A stretch of 64,000 nucleotides of DNA from Carboxylicivirga marina (GTDB lineage: Bacteria; Bacteroidota; Bacteroidia; Bacteroidales; Marinilabiliaceae). The stretch is from the NCBI RefSeq assembly GCF_016612505.1, contig NZ_JAENRR010000020.1:1-64000 (forward strand), in the 5' to 3' direction. A program made the position numbers and the translations under genes. Below, piece by piece: positions 17,939 through 27,016 of this stretch (positions are counted from its first letter, which is position 1; every line of letters starts with the position of its first letter). The notes under the pieces were generated by a model. It made no database searches. It was not told the origin of the DNA and saw only the letters and a program-made list of their open reading frames with translations.

Positions 17939-18970
17939 TTAAACATCATGTAATTTCTCATTTTTAACTAAAAAATGTTTGTTAGGGGGCTGAATTAAGT
18001 GTTTTTTTTCTCCTAATATCAATAATATTACTCTAAGTAAACTAGGAAAAATACGTATTTTATTTGAAATTAAATAATGATAAAACTTGTATAAAAACAA
18101 TTGATATGGTTTTAAAATATTCAAGTCAATAAATGTTGAAATAATTTTATTTGATTGTATTGAAGGAAAATTTGCAAAAAGATACTGCTTCATCACTTGT
18201 AATATAAGTGGTGATAGATTTACCTTTTTTGACGAGTATTTCTTAAGGAGGTATAATTTTGTATTGCTATTGTTAATCTCTTTATCAATTGTCATTCCTA
18301 TATTATCTCCATCATGTATTCTCCATAAACAATCATAGGTATTTGAAGTTAAATATTCAAACTTCAAACCATGAAGTAAAGTAGAAATGTGAAAGTCAAC
18401 ATCTTGAAATCCGATAAGTTCTTCATCGAAATGAATTTCATTTTTTATGAGTGATTCTTTTTTATATAGTGGACAATGAATAACCCAAAGTGGCGTAAAA
18501 TGAAGGAAATAATTTATCGTATTTCTATTACATTTTTGTAATGTTGAAATTATTCTATATTGGGATTTGTTACATATAGGGTACTTTCCTTTTAAACCAT
18601 TAGAAATACAAAAATCTAATTCTGGATGGGATTTTAGAAAGTTAGTTCTTCGCTCAAGAGCGAAGTTAAATAAAATGTCATCACTGTCTAGAAACATGAT
18701 ATATTCGCCGTTCGATTTTTCAATGCCAATATTTCTACATGTTGGCGCTCCTTTTGGTAGCCTTTTTCTTTCATATAATCTAAATCGATTATCTTTTCTA
18801 CAAAATGACTCGATTTTAGATATTGAATTATCAGTAGAACCATCATCTACAATTATACACTCCCAGTTTTTATATGTTTGGTTGATTAGAGACTCTAAAG
18901 TTTCAGAAATGAAACTTTCTCGGTTGAATGATGGTATGATTATTGACGTAAGAGGCTGTTTTTCAATCAT
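17939..18970 (-). CDS. Glycosyltransferase, GT2 family
   Basis: The 343-aa protein shows LTSIIIPSFNRESFISETLE, IIVDDGSTDNS and MFLDSDDILF, which are diagnostic for family 2 enzymes. The gene is noticeably more AT-rich than the dehydratase region, and 57 nt separate it from the next gene, a larger gap than elsewhere in the operon. This may mark a boundary between blocks of different origin. It lies 6 nt after the upstream gene. Confidence 0.88.
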   Translation of the reverse strand: MIEKQPLTSIIIPSFNRESFISETLESLINQTYKNWECIIVDDGSTDNSISKIESFCRKDNRFRLYERKRLPKGAPTCRNIGIEKSNGEYIMFLDSDDILFNFALERRTNFLKSHPELDFCISNGLKGKYPICNKSQYRIISTLQKCNRNTINYFLHFTPLWVIHCPLYKKESLIKNEIHFDEELIGFQDVDFHISTLLHGLKFEYLTSNTYDCLWRIHDGDNIGMTIDKEINNSNTKLYLLKKYSSKKVNLSPLILQVMKQYLFANFPSIQSNKIISTFIDLNILKPYQLFLYKFYHYLISNKIRIFPSLLRVILLILGEKKHLIQPPNKHFLVKNEKLHDV

Positions 18971-18976
18971 ATATTT

Positions 18977-20125
18977 CTAAAGGATATTAAATAGATTGTT
19001 TTGCTCTTTGTTTATTGCAAAATTTTTCTGGGCATATATAGTGGCCTCCTCTGAAATCCTTGAATAGAGGACTCTATCATTCGATAAATTATATAGATAT
19101 TTAGCATGTTCATCAACATTTCCTGATGCAAACAAGTAACCTACTTGTTTGTGTTTTACTATTTCTGGAATCCCCCCACTACGACCTGTAACAACGGGTA
19201 GTTTGTTTATTAGTGCTTCAACAAATGATACTCCATAAGCCTCTACCTGACCAGTTAATTCTCCAGTCATATTATGTGTAGTAAATATATGACACTTCTC
19301 TCTAAGTTTCTGACCTTCACTATATGTGACGGCTCCAAGTAATTTAATTTTATCAGCGTATGGTGATTGATTTATTAATAACCTACAAGTGGACATCATC
19401 GGGCCATCTCCTGCTAATATTAATTCAGCATTCATACCCATATCACAGGCCTTATTAAATGCTTGAATCGTTAAATGAGGCCCTTTGCAATCAACTAATC
19501 TTCCAAGGAATAATATCTTAAAAGGGCTAGTATTTTTTTTAACTGGAATATTTTTTGGTATTTCAACACCAAACTTCAGTACTTTAATGTTCTCTTTTTT
19601 AATCCCTATTTTGAGTAAATTACTCTTTGTAAAGTCTGAGTTAGCAATATATGTTGCGTTCTTTTGAATCTCCTTTGCGAAGTTAATATAACTTTCGTTG
19701 TATATTTTATCAAAAGGATAAGTTAAAGACTTCATTTTCCATGATACATCATAGCCATGACAGTGTATAAAGATATCTTTATTTGTATTTAATAGACGTT
19801 CTTTTAATTTATAAGCTTGTGTAAGGTAGTGAATGTAATATGTATTTATTTTATAGAGTTTTTCTACTTTATTTAGATTGTAGTTTAGCAAGTATTGATG
19901 GTTATATTCAACCTTTTTAAGTTTGTTGATTACCCTTTGCTTCACACCTGGTATTTCCAGTAAATTTATTACAGGTATATTACTCTCTTCTTTAAAAGGG
20001 GTAGTTTCTTGAACACCAATAAATGAAATGTTTGGTTTAAGATAATTTATCTGACGCCAAATCCACGTCTCAGATTTCGCTTTATAGCTAGGGGTAAGCA
20101 GAGCAATTCGGCGATTCTTAATCAT
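18977..20125 (-). CDS. Glycosyltransferase, GT4 family
   Basis: The 382-aa protein carries the glycine-free N-terminus IALLTPSYKAKSETWIWRQI seen in a branch of GT4 enzymes, then FKILFLGRLVDCKGPH near residue 205 and EAYGVSFVEALINKLPVV near residue 290 (EX7E). It is very AT-rich. It overlaps the sulfotransferase gene by 8 nt, so the two are likely coupled. Confidence 0.88.
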   Translation of the reverse strand: MIKNRRIALLTPSYKAKSETWIWRQINYLKPNISFIGVQETTPFKEESNIPVINLLEIPGVKQRVINKLKKVEYNHQYLLNYNLNKVEKLYKINTYYIHYLTQAYKLKERLLNTNKDIFIHCHGYDVSWKMKSLTYPFDKIYNESYINFAKEIQKNATYIANSDFTKSNLLKIGIKKENIKVLKFGVEIPKNIPVKKNTSPFKILFLGRLVDCKGPHLTIQAFNKACDMGMNAELILAGDGPMMSTCRLLINQSPYADKIKLLGAVTYSEGQKLREKCHIFTTHNMTGELTGQVEAYGVSFVEALINKLPVVTGRSGGIPEIVKHKQVGYLFASGNVDEHAKYLYNLSNDRVLYSRISEEATIYAQKNFAINKEQNNLFNIL

Positions 20126-20897
20126 TTAACAGGCTTTTATTTTGTATCTGACTGATATACCAATTATTGTCGTCCTCCATTAATACATCTTTCCACCCCT
20201 TGGCCTTGGCCTTATTGGGCTTTAAGCCAACTGGTTGATTAATAACATTCACCTTTGGTTTATATAAGCCAATACAATGGGCAATGTATTTTACAGGGTA
20301 GTATTTCTTAAGGATTTTTGAATACACGTCAAGTGGCTTGCTCTTTAAATCCTCATATCGTATTATTAAAAGCTTTGAATGCTTAACTTCCATCCATTCT
20401 GTAATGTGCCTTTCCCAATGTTGTGCTATAGTTTCTTTTGGTTCACATTTTTTTCCTGGTGTACCTTGCCAGTCTAACTTAAGTCTTAAAAAATCACTAA
20501 AAGTAACGTCTTTATAATCAGGATTAATGAAGTTAGGCGTTTTCCATATTGAATAGGCTACATCGCGGCCATCTCGGTAAATATATATCATGGGATGTTT
20601 AATCCCCATAATCCAATCCCCAGGAAAAGAATGATTACCAAATAACTTGCCGTATTCATTTCCTTCTTCTCGTTGCAGGCGATTTGCCCAATGACCCCAA
20701 TTAACAATTTCAGTATTTAAGTCTTTGTTTTGGAAAAAGTTCTTAGCTAAGAAAGCCTCTAAAAAATGTGTTCCTGATCGAGGGTGTGAATAAACTTTAA
20801 TGATTTGTCTTTCCCAGAAATATCTACCCGAGCGTTTGAGATATATGTAGGTTCTTAATTTTTCGGGAATAACTGCCCTATATATTTGCTTAATCAT
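20118..20897 (-). CDS. Sulfotransferase (PAPS-dependent), carbohydrate type
   Basis: The 259-aa protein has both PAPS-binding signatures of sulfotransferases: the 5'-phosphosulfate loop HPRSGTHF at residues 38-45 and the 3'-phosphate loop YRDGRDVAYS at 107-116. Length fits a minimal sulfotransferase domain. Among glycosyltransferases its acceptor is most likely a sugar of the exported glycan. An APS kinase gene (cysC) lies at the other end of the same cluster and could supply PAPS. No signal peptide is seen, so it acts in the cytoplasm before export. Confidence 0.88.
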   Translation of the reverse strand: MIKQIYRAVIPEKLRTYIYLKRSGRYFWERQIIKVYSHPRSGTHFLEAFLAKNFFQNKDLNTEIVNWGHWANRLQREEGNEYGKLFGNHSFPGDWIMGIKHPMIYIYRDGRDVAYSIWKTPNFINPDYKDVTFSDFLRLKLDWQGTPGKKCEPKETIAQHWERHITEWMEVKHSKLLIIRYEDLKSKPLDVYSKILKKYYPVKYIAHCIGLYKPKVNVINQPVGLKPNKAKAKGWKDVLMEDDNNWYISQIQNKSLLND

Positions 20898-21585
20898 TTT
20901 TTAATATTGATTCTAAAATTGTATCTAGTTGTCCGTCCTGTTTAAGCAATTTTATAACATTATGACCACCCTTATTAAAAGCTAATTTAGTTATACTGTT
21001 ATGCTTTAAACGTGTCGTATGGTTATTGTCTAATCTATCATTACAATCCCAATAAATATGCGTTTTTGTTTTTCGAATACATTTTTGTATCCTTTTTAAA
21101 TCTTGATATTTGCTTGATGGTAGTTTACTGTGAAGTTCTTTAATTTGCTCTAGCCACCTGTAATCTCGATATATATAACGGTTGAGCTTGTTTGTAAATG
21201 TTTGTGGTGCAAAGGCATGTACTTCATCGACATTTATTAACCAGCCATATAACATTGCAGCGAATCCTCCTGCTGAGTTACCAATGAATATAACTTTCTT
21301 ATAATAACTGCTATTAAGTAGTTTTTTCAAATAAATAACTGTTTCTTCAACAGACGTACTTAGTCCTTTTAACCCTAATTGATACCAAGCTTGATGAAAA
21401 TCTCTAATAAATACCTTGTCTACATTATATTTATCTAAAGATTTCATGAATTCAAACACTGGAATTGGTAATTTACATGCAATACCTCCAAATACAACAA
21501 TTAATGTACTATTTACTTCAGAAATATCTTTTATGACTGATACGTTATTATCAGCAAGGGAAGCTTCAGATAAGTTACTTTCCAT
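20890..21585 (-). CDS. Alpha/beta-hydrolase-like protein of the polysaccharide cluster
   Basis: The 231-aa protein has a nucleophile elbow GNSAGG at residues 102-107 (Ser104) after a hydrophobic strand. Near the C-terminus it has WDCNDRLDNNH and NKGGHNVI, plausible places for the acid and the His of a Ser-Asp-His triad. I cannot name the family. It overlaps both neighbours (11 nt with the ABC ATPase, 8 nt with the sulfotransferase), so it is cotranscribed with export and sulfation genes. A role as deacylase or esterase is inference. Confidence 0.65.
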   Translation of the reverse strand: MESNLSEASLADNNVSVIKDISEVNSTLIVVFGGIACKLPIPVFEFMKSLDKYNVDKVFIRDFHQAWYQLGLKGLSTSVEETVIYLKKLLNSSYYKKVIFIGNSAGGFAAMLYGWLINVDEVHAFAPQTFTNKLNRYIYRDYRWLEQIKELHSKLPSSKYQDLKRIQKCIRKTKTHIYWDCNDRLDNNHTTRLKHNSITKLAFNKGGHNVIKLLKQDGQLDTILESILKND

Positions 21586-22858
21586 TATCTATTTCAAAAT
21601 GATGGTCAACAAATAGGCCTTCTTTTAACACTGGAGTTTTTCCAGTTTCAAAAAAGTTCCCACTGATTATTTGAATTTCCTTTACAAACTCTATATCATC
21701 TTCTATGCCATTTTCAGAAAAAGCTGTTAAATGAAGGTAGTAAATACCTTCCGGCAAAGGGATCTTCGGTATAAAGCAGTCAATATTTAAATCTTTGTTA
21801 ATATTAATAAGCTGGCTAGAATAGGCATTATTACACAAAAACAATGTTTGGCCTTTAGTATTAACAAACAGCAGTCGAAGACCAACTTTTTCAACTTTAG
21901 TATTCGCTTGTATTTTTAGTCTAAAACTTACAGCACAGCCTGTTGGTATTTGATCTATTTGAATACCTTGCTCATTAAGTATGTTAATGTCTTGAAACTT
22001 AATTCTCCCGGAATATTTCCTATCAGTTCTTTCATTTAATGATTTATTGGTATTACCAATATTAAGGTTAAGGTATTTTTCAATTCCCTTATCTGTTGTT
22101 CCTCTATAAATAATAGAGCCATTGTTCATTACTGTAACCCCATTACATAAATGTTGAATACTGCCCATATTATGACTCACAAACAGCACTGTCCTTCCCT
22201 GGTTTTGGCTTACATCCTGCATCTTGCCAATGGCCTTTTTCTGAAACTCGGCATCGCCAACGGCCAGTACTTCATCCACCACTAATATTTCGGGCTCCAG
22301 GTGGGCTGCAATGGCAAAGCCCAGGCGCACGGTCATACCTGAGGAGTAGCGTTTGGTGGGCGTGTCGAGGTATTTGGCTACACCGGCAAACTCTACTATC
22401 TCGTCCAGTTTACGGTCAATCTCCCACTTGCGCATGCCCATAATGGTTCCGTTCATGTAAATGTTCTCACGGCCTGTCATCTCGGGGTGAAAGCCGGTAC
22501 CTACTTCTAATAGAGAAGCCAGTCGGCCTTTTACTTTTATGCTGCCGGTAGTAGGAGAGGTGACGCGGGAGAGGAGCTTCAGTAAAGTACTTTTACCTGC
22601 TCCGTTTTTACCGATAATTCCGAGCACTTCGCCTTCTTTTACTTCGAGGTTGATATCTCGAAGGGCGGCTACTAATTCGCCTTTCTCGGCTTTTTGTGTG
22701 CGGTCGTTAACGTGGCCTACCTTGGCGTAGGGGTCGTCCTGGCCGAGTATGTTCATACGAACGAAACGGTTTAAGTCGTGGCTTAGTGTGCCTGTGCCTA
22801 CTTCACCAAGGCGATATATTTTAGAGAGATTCTCTATTTTAATTACTGTGTTACTCAT
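21575..22858 (-). CDS. wzt: Polysaccharide ABC exporter, ATP-binding subunit (Wzt type)
   Basis: The 427-aa protein combines an ABC ATPase domain (residues about 1-255) with a C-terminal beta domain (about 260-427). Walker A is GKNGAGKST, the signature is YSSGMTVRLG, and Walker B is ILVVDEVLAVGD. The extra domain is the Wzt-type substrate-recognition module that in O-antigen exporters binds the finished, terminally modified chain. The partner permease gene lies at 23722-24567 but is separated by a GxxExxY gene and repeats. The first codons of this gene are copied upstream at about 23010-23035. Confidence 0.9.
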   Translation of the reverse strand: MSNTVIKIENLSKIYRLGEVGTGTLSHDLNRFVRMNILGQDDPYAKVGHVNDRTQKAEKGELVAALRDINLEVKEGEVLGIIGKNGAGKSTLLKLLSRVTSPTTGSIKVKGRLASLLEVGTGFHPEMTGRENIYMNGTIMGMRKWEIDRKLDEIVEFAGVAKYLDTPTKRYSSGMTVRLGFAIAAHLEPEILVVDEVLAVGDAEFQKKAIGKMQDVSQNQGRTVLFVSHNMGSIQHLCNGVTVMNNGSIIYRGTTDKGIEKYLNLNIGNTNKSLNERTDRKYSGRIKFQDINILNEQGIQIDQIPTGCAVSFRLKIQANTKVEKVGLRLLFVNTKGQTLFLCNNAYSSQLININKDLNIDCFIPKIPLPEGIYYLHLTAFSENGIEDDIEFVKEIQIISGNFFETGKTPVLKEGLFVDHHFEIDNGK

Positions 22859-23141
22859 ATTTAAATAATTCTGTCATCGAATTAGCACTAATTAGACTAA
22901 TTGATTTACAGCTTGTTTAGTCTATTTCAAAGTAAATATTAATTTACCCGAATAACTGCTTTCGCAGTTTTATCTATTTGTAATCCCAGCCAATTAGCTG
23001 ACGGTTTTCTATTTTGATTACTGTGTTACTCATATTTAAATAATTCTGTCATCGAATTAGCGCCAATTTACACTAATTGATTTACAGCTTGTAATTATTA
23101 AATGCCAATAAAATTGACACGAATAATTTAGCTTACGCAAA
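22859..23141. repeat. Duplicated segment containing a copy of the wzt 5' end
   Basis: The end of wzt and its upstream sequence (about 22835-22915) reappears at about 23005-23090. The copy includes the wzt start ATGAGTAACACAGTAAT, then diverges and ends at a stop after about 20 codons. Around it lie the phased AATT blocks (AATTAGCACTAATT, CACGAATAATTTAGC) that mark repeats elsewhere in the window. Confidence 0.7.
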
Positions 23142-23531
23142 TTAAAGCAAATTGTTTATTACTCTTTTATATTGCAAGCTTGATTTACCAAAGTTAATAA
23201 GTATTCCAAGCTTTTTATCTGTTGCTTTAAGGTAATTGATTAATTGTGATTCATGTTCTTTAGTCAATTCACCCAACGCTTTTAATTCTATTATTATTTC
23301 ATCGTAACATATGAAATCAGCCTTATAATATTTATCTAGCTTATCGCCCTTATAATAAATATTTATCATGCTTTCTTGCTGAAATGGTATATCCTGAATC
23401 CGAAATTCCTTTGCTAATGCTTCTTGATAAACTGGTTCCAGGAAACCATTCTTTAACTCATTGTGCACTTCCATAGCTGCTCCAATGATTCGATATGCTT
23501 CATCTTTGTAAAGTATACCTTCAATCATCAT
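23142..23531 (-). CDS. GxxExxY protein
   Basis: The 129-aa protein matches the small GxxExxY family. It contains GAAMEVHNELKNGFLEPVYQ near residues 17-36 with the namesake Gly-x-x-Glu-x-x-Tyr, then the lone acidic/Lys pattern ADFICYDEIIIELKA and LGILINFG at the end. The family resembles PD-(D/E)XK nucleases and is often found scattered near repeats. Its cellular role is not established. Here it splits the ABC transporter genes of the polysaccharide cluster, and a remnant copy of its 5' end lies just upstream. Confidence 0.88.
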   Translation of the reverse strand: MMIEGILYKDEAYRIIGAAMEVHNELKNGFLEPVYQEALAKEFRIQDIPFQQESMINIYYKGDKLDKYYKADFICYDEIIIELKALGELTKEHESQLINYLKATDKKLGILINFGKSSLQYKRVINNLL

Positions 23532-23566
23532 TTATAATTCGTGATAATTCGCGTAAATTCGATGAT

Positions 23567-23631
23567 TGTACTTCCATTGCCGCCCCAATGATACGATATG
23601 CTTCATCCTTTAACAATATACCTTCTACCAT
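23567..23631 (-). pseudogene. Remnant copy of the GxxExxY gene 5' end
   Basis: On the minus strand an ATG at 23631 opens MVEGILLKDEAYRIIGAAME, nearly identical to the first 20 residues of the intact protein. The match ends after about 22 codons, where the sequence turns into an AATT-type repeat. It is a leftover of a duplication or of replacement of one copy by another. Confidence 0.8.
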
Positions 23632-23721
23632 AACATTTCTAATTCAAGAACATTCACCTAAATGTACATACAGCTATTACATCATCCTAATCATTCGTGC
23701 TAATTCGCGAAAATTCGATGA

Positions 23722-24567
23722 CTAGACCGTATCAATAAAGTTACGCTCTGTTTTATGGAAGATGATGATTCCTAAAAATAAAATAACTGTTGCCACAGTG
23801 GCGCTGTACCCTAAACTCATCCAACTAAAATGACCAGCGCCTAAGAAGGCGTATTTAAAGCCTTCAAGGATAGGGGTGAAGGGGTTGAGCATTAAGATGT
23901 CTTTCATCATGCCTGGCTCAATGGTGCTGACCGGGTAAATAACCGGAGAAGCATACATCAATAGTTGCACACCGAAAGTTAATAAGAAGGTCAGGTCACG
24001 GTATTTGGTGGTCCAGGACGTGAATATGATACCGGTTCCCAGTCCGAACATGGCCATTAACAGAATATAGACGGGTAGGAGGGTAATGCTCCAGTTGGGT
24101 TGAACCGCACCTTCCTGTGTAAAAAGATAGTAGCCATATACTATCATAAAGAAAGCAAACTGAATACCAAACTTAATCAGTCCGCTTGTGACCTTGGCAA
24201 AAGGCATAATCAGGCGAGGGAAGTAGACCTTTCCGAATATATTGGCATTCTCCTTAAAAGTAGTGGCCGTTTTATTAAAGCTCTCTGAGAAATAGTTCCA
24301 GATGGTGATGCCTGCCAGGTAAAAGAGTATCTGAGGTGTGCCATCGGTACTGATTTGTGCGATACGTCCGAATACTACCATGTAGATTAAGGTAGTTAGG
24401 ATGGGTTGTACCACAAACCAGATAGGGCCAAGTATGGTTTGTTTGTACACGGTGATAATATCACGCTTCACAAACATTTTCAATAGATCGCGGTAAGCCC
24501 ATATTTCTTTAAAGTTAATATCGAAGGCGTGGCGTTTGGGGCGTATAATTAAATCGTATTTTTCCAA
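23722..24567 (-). CDS. wzm: Polysaccharide ABC exporter, permease subunit (Wzm type)
   Basis: The 281-aa inner-membrane protein has six hydrophobic helices and the conserved cytoplasmic N-terminus of ABC-2 polysaccharide permeases (DLIIRPKRHAFDINFKEIW, then RDIITVYKQTILGPIWF). The start is a TTG at 24567. I accept it because homologues begin in the same register (MEN-DLVIKPK-like). With the Wzt-type ATPase it should move the lipid-linked glycan across the inner membrane. Confidence 0.9.
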   Translation of the reverse strand: MEKYDLIIRPKRHAFDINFKEIWAYRDLLKMFVKRDIITVYKQTILGPIWFVVQPILTTLIYMVVFGRIAQISTDGTPQILFYLAGITIWNYFSESFNKTATTFKENANIFGKVYFPRLIMPFAKVTSGLIKFGIQFAFFMIVYGYYLFTQEGAVQPNWSITLLPVYILLMAMFGLGTGIIFTSWTTKYRDLTFLLTFGVQLLMYASPVIYPVSTIEPGMMKDILMLNPFTPILEGFKYAFLGAGHFSWMSLGYSATVATVILFLGIIIFHKTERNFIDTV

Positions 24568-25213
24568 TGTTGTATTGTTTATTTGTTGAACTGTTGAATT
24601 GTGATTTGCAGCTTATTTTTTTGTCCGCTAATTACGCGAATTTGCGCGAATTATTTTTGAACCACCCCGCCTGCGGCACCCCTCCTTGAAAAGGCAGGGA
24701 ATTGATTGGCAGCTTCTGAAAATGTCGAACAGTTAATCGTTTATAAGTTGAGGAGTTGAATGTTGATTTGTTTAATTGATGAACTGTCGAATCGAGAAAC
24801 TGCAGAATTGTGATTTACAGCTTGGTAATTTCTTTTAACCACAGATTAATAAGATTATTGATTTACAGCTTGGTTAATTATTTGTCCACGAATTACGCGA
24901 ATTGGCGCGGATTATAAATTATATTTTATCTAAAAAGTTGAAGAGTTGAATGTTTAGGTGTTTAGTGTCAATAGGCTGATCGCTTGAATTAGTTGAGCAG
25001 TTTATGAGTTTAATGTTACATGCTCACTTCTCATCGCTCACCTCTTTTTAAACTGCTTCAGTCTATTATTCTCTCTTCACTTATAACTTACTCAACGCCT
25101 TCGGCGTGGCAAGTCACATTTGACGGCCTTTATTTTATGCATTACGCTACAAAAATAGTATTGTTTCAGAAAGTATAGCGGATGAGATGCCGTCACTTGT
25201 CACTGCTTTATGC
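24568..25213. repeat. Repeat mosaic downstream of rfbC
   Basis: No gene is seen. 24602-24768 (phased AATT block, then CACCCCGCCTGCGGCACCCC, CTTCTGAAAATGTCGAAC and AAGTTGAGGAGTTGAATG) recurs in the same order at 25771-25938, on the other side of rfbC. Short runs such as GTTGAACTGTTGAATTGTG with an approximately 10-bp beat also occur. Confidence 0.75.
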
Positions 25214-25762
25214 TTAAAAGGGATTATCTGTCTGATTAAGTGCTAATAGCTTTTTATCTTTTTCAGATAAAATAATATCCTCAACTGGTAACTGCCAGTC
25301 AATATTTAAGCTTTTATCATCCCAGGCAATACCACTGTCGTAGTCGGGGGCATATTGGTTATCGACCATATAGCTAAAAATAGCTGTTTCGCTTAAAACT
25401 ACAAAACCATGCGCAAAACCATGTGGTACAAATAGCTGGTGTTTATTATCGCCTGATAGTTCAAAGCATTGGTGTTGGCCGTAGGTAGGGGAGTCCTGTC
25501 GTAAATCAAGGGCTACATCGAGCACCTTACCTTCGATGCATCGTACTAGTTTGGCTTGGGTATAGGGTGGTTTTTGAAAGTGGAGGCCTCGTAATACGCC
25601 GTAGGATGACTTTGATTCGTTTACTTGGATAAAGTTAATATCGCCAATGTGTTGTTTGAATTTTTCGGTGTTATAAGCTTCGAGGAAGTAACCGCGATTA
25701 TCGCCGAAGACAGTAGGTTTGATTAAGGTTAATCCTTTTATTTTAGTTGGTATAAACTCCAT
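25214..25762 (-). CDS. rfbC: dTDP-4-dehydrorhamnose 3,5-epimerase
   Basis: The 182-aa protein is a full-length RmlC-type cupin. It has RGYFLEAYN near residue 24, LRGLHFQ near residue 55 with the catalytic His, VLDVALDLRQDSPTYGQ, and VPHGFAHGFVVLSE near residue 112. It makes dTDP-4-keto-L-rhamnose for L-rhamnose or related sugars. The partner genes rfbA, rfbB and a true rfbD are not in the window. Direct repeats of about 165 bp flank the gene on both sides. Confidence 0.93.
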   Translation of the reverse strand: MEFIPTKIKGLTLIKPTVFGDNRGYFLEAYNTEKFKQHIGDINFIQVNESKSSYGVLRGLHFQKPPYTQAKLVRCIEGKVLDVALDLRQDSPTYGQHQCFELSGDNKHQLFVPHGFAHGFVVLSETAIFSYMVDNQYAPDYDSGIAWDDKSLNIDWQLPVEDIILSEKDKKLLALNQTDNPF

Positions 25763-26740
25763 TTATTATTTACAGCTTGTATATTTTTTTGTCCACGAAT
25801 TGCACTAATTAACACTAATTGTTTTTGAACCACCCCGCCTGCGGCACCCCTCCTTGAAAAGGCGGGGAATTGATTGACAGCTTCTGAAAATGTCGAACTG
25901 TTAATAGTTTATAAGTTGAGGAGTTGAATGTTGATTTGTGATTTGCAGCTTATTTTTTTGTCCACTAATGACGCGAATTTGCGCAAATTTTTTATAATTG
26001 TTTTGCTGAGATTAGGAGGGGTGCTCTTCTCTCATCGCTCTTTTTTCTCTTCTTTTTTAAAATTGTCGCCTACACTTTCGGAGTCGTGCGGTAGCACTGT
26101 TGTGCTTTATTGTTGAATCGCGTGCTATTAAAATCCTTGCTCTATCCATGCCCTGGAAACTTCCTCCACCTTAAGGGGGAGGTGCCAAAGGCGGAGGGGG
26201 TGTTTGTTTTAAAAATGGTTAATCGTTGAATTGTTATTTACAGCTTGGCTAATGCTTGTCCACTAATGACGCGAATTTGCGCGAATTTTTTATAATTGTT
26301 TTGCTGAGATTAGGAGGGGTGCTCTTCTCTCATCGCTCTTCTCTCAGTTCTTTTTTTAATATCGTCGCCCACACGATCGGAGTCGTGCGGTAGCACTGTT
26401 GTGCTTTATTGTTGAATCGCTTGCTATTAAAACCCTTATACTATCCATACCCTGGAAGCTTCCTCCACCTTAAGGGGGAGGTGCCATAGGCAGAGGGGGT
26501 GTTTGTTTTAAAATGGTTAATCGTTGAATTGTTCTTTACAGCTTGGTTAATGCTTGTCCGCTAATGACGCGAATTTGCGCAAATTTTTTATAATTGTTTT
26601 GCTGAGATTAGGAGGGGTGCTCTTCTCTCATCGCTCTTCTCTCAGTTCTTTTTTTAAGATCGTCGCCCACACGATCGGAGTCGTGCGGTAGCAGTGGTGC
26701 ACAATTGTTTCTTCTCTGCTTAACCCGTTAATTGTATATA
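25763..26740. repeat. Repeat family G, copies 1-3
   Basis: Three head-to-tail copies of a roughly 290-bp unit lie at about 25931-26218, 26219-26517 and 26518-26700 (the third is truncated). Each starts with a TCC-CTAATGACGCGAATT block, then AGGAGGGGTGCTCTTCTCTC, a hairpin CACGATCGGAGTCGTG, and a CCTCCACCTTAAGGGGGAGG hairpin. The unit is non-coding. Further copies are at 27445-27635 and 28540-29112. Confidence 0.85.
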
Positions 26741-27016
26741 TCAAGGATTGTTCTGATATTTTACAAAACCAAATACTTCAATAGTGTTATTATTAATCTT
26801 GAATACAATAGTATACCCTTTAAATATTAAGTCTCTTATGTTCTCATCATTAAAATATATTGAAGGTCTGAATTGATAAGGGTTCTGAGGGATGCGTTTT
26901 AAAAGGCTTATGAGTTCAGATTTGAATTTACGAGCATGAGCAGGACTGTTGTTGGCAATATAATCAACCTGATCTTCAAGTTTGGCAATAAAAGCATCTT
27001 TAAAGACGACCTTCAT
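26741..27016 (-). CDS. RelE/ParE-type toxin
   Basis: The 91-aa basic protein has the fold signature of this toxin family: an N-terminal strand and long helix (FIAKLEDQVDYIANNSPAHARKF), NPYQFRPS, and a C-terminal KGYTIVFKI..IEVFGFVKYQNNP strand pair. It overlaps the upstream small acidic gene by 17 nt, the normal antitoxin-toxin order. Family toxins cleave mRNA on the ribosome or inhibit gyrase; which applies is not visible. The pair sits alone between repeat copies inside the polysaccharide cluster. Confidence 0.82.
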   Translation of the reverse strand: MKVVFKDAFIAKLEDQVDYIANNSPAHARKFKSELISLLKRIPQNPYQFRPSIYFNDENIRDLIFKGYTIVFKINNNTIEVFGFVKYQNNP

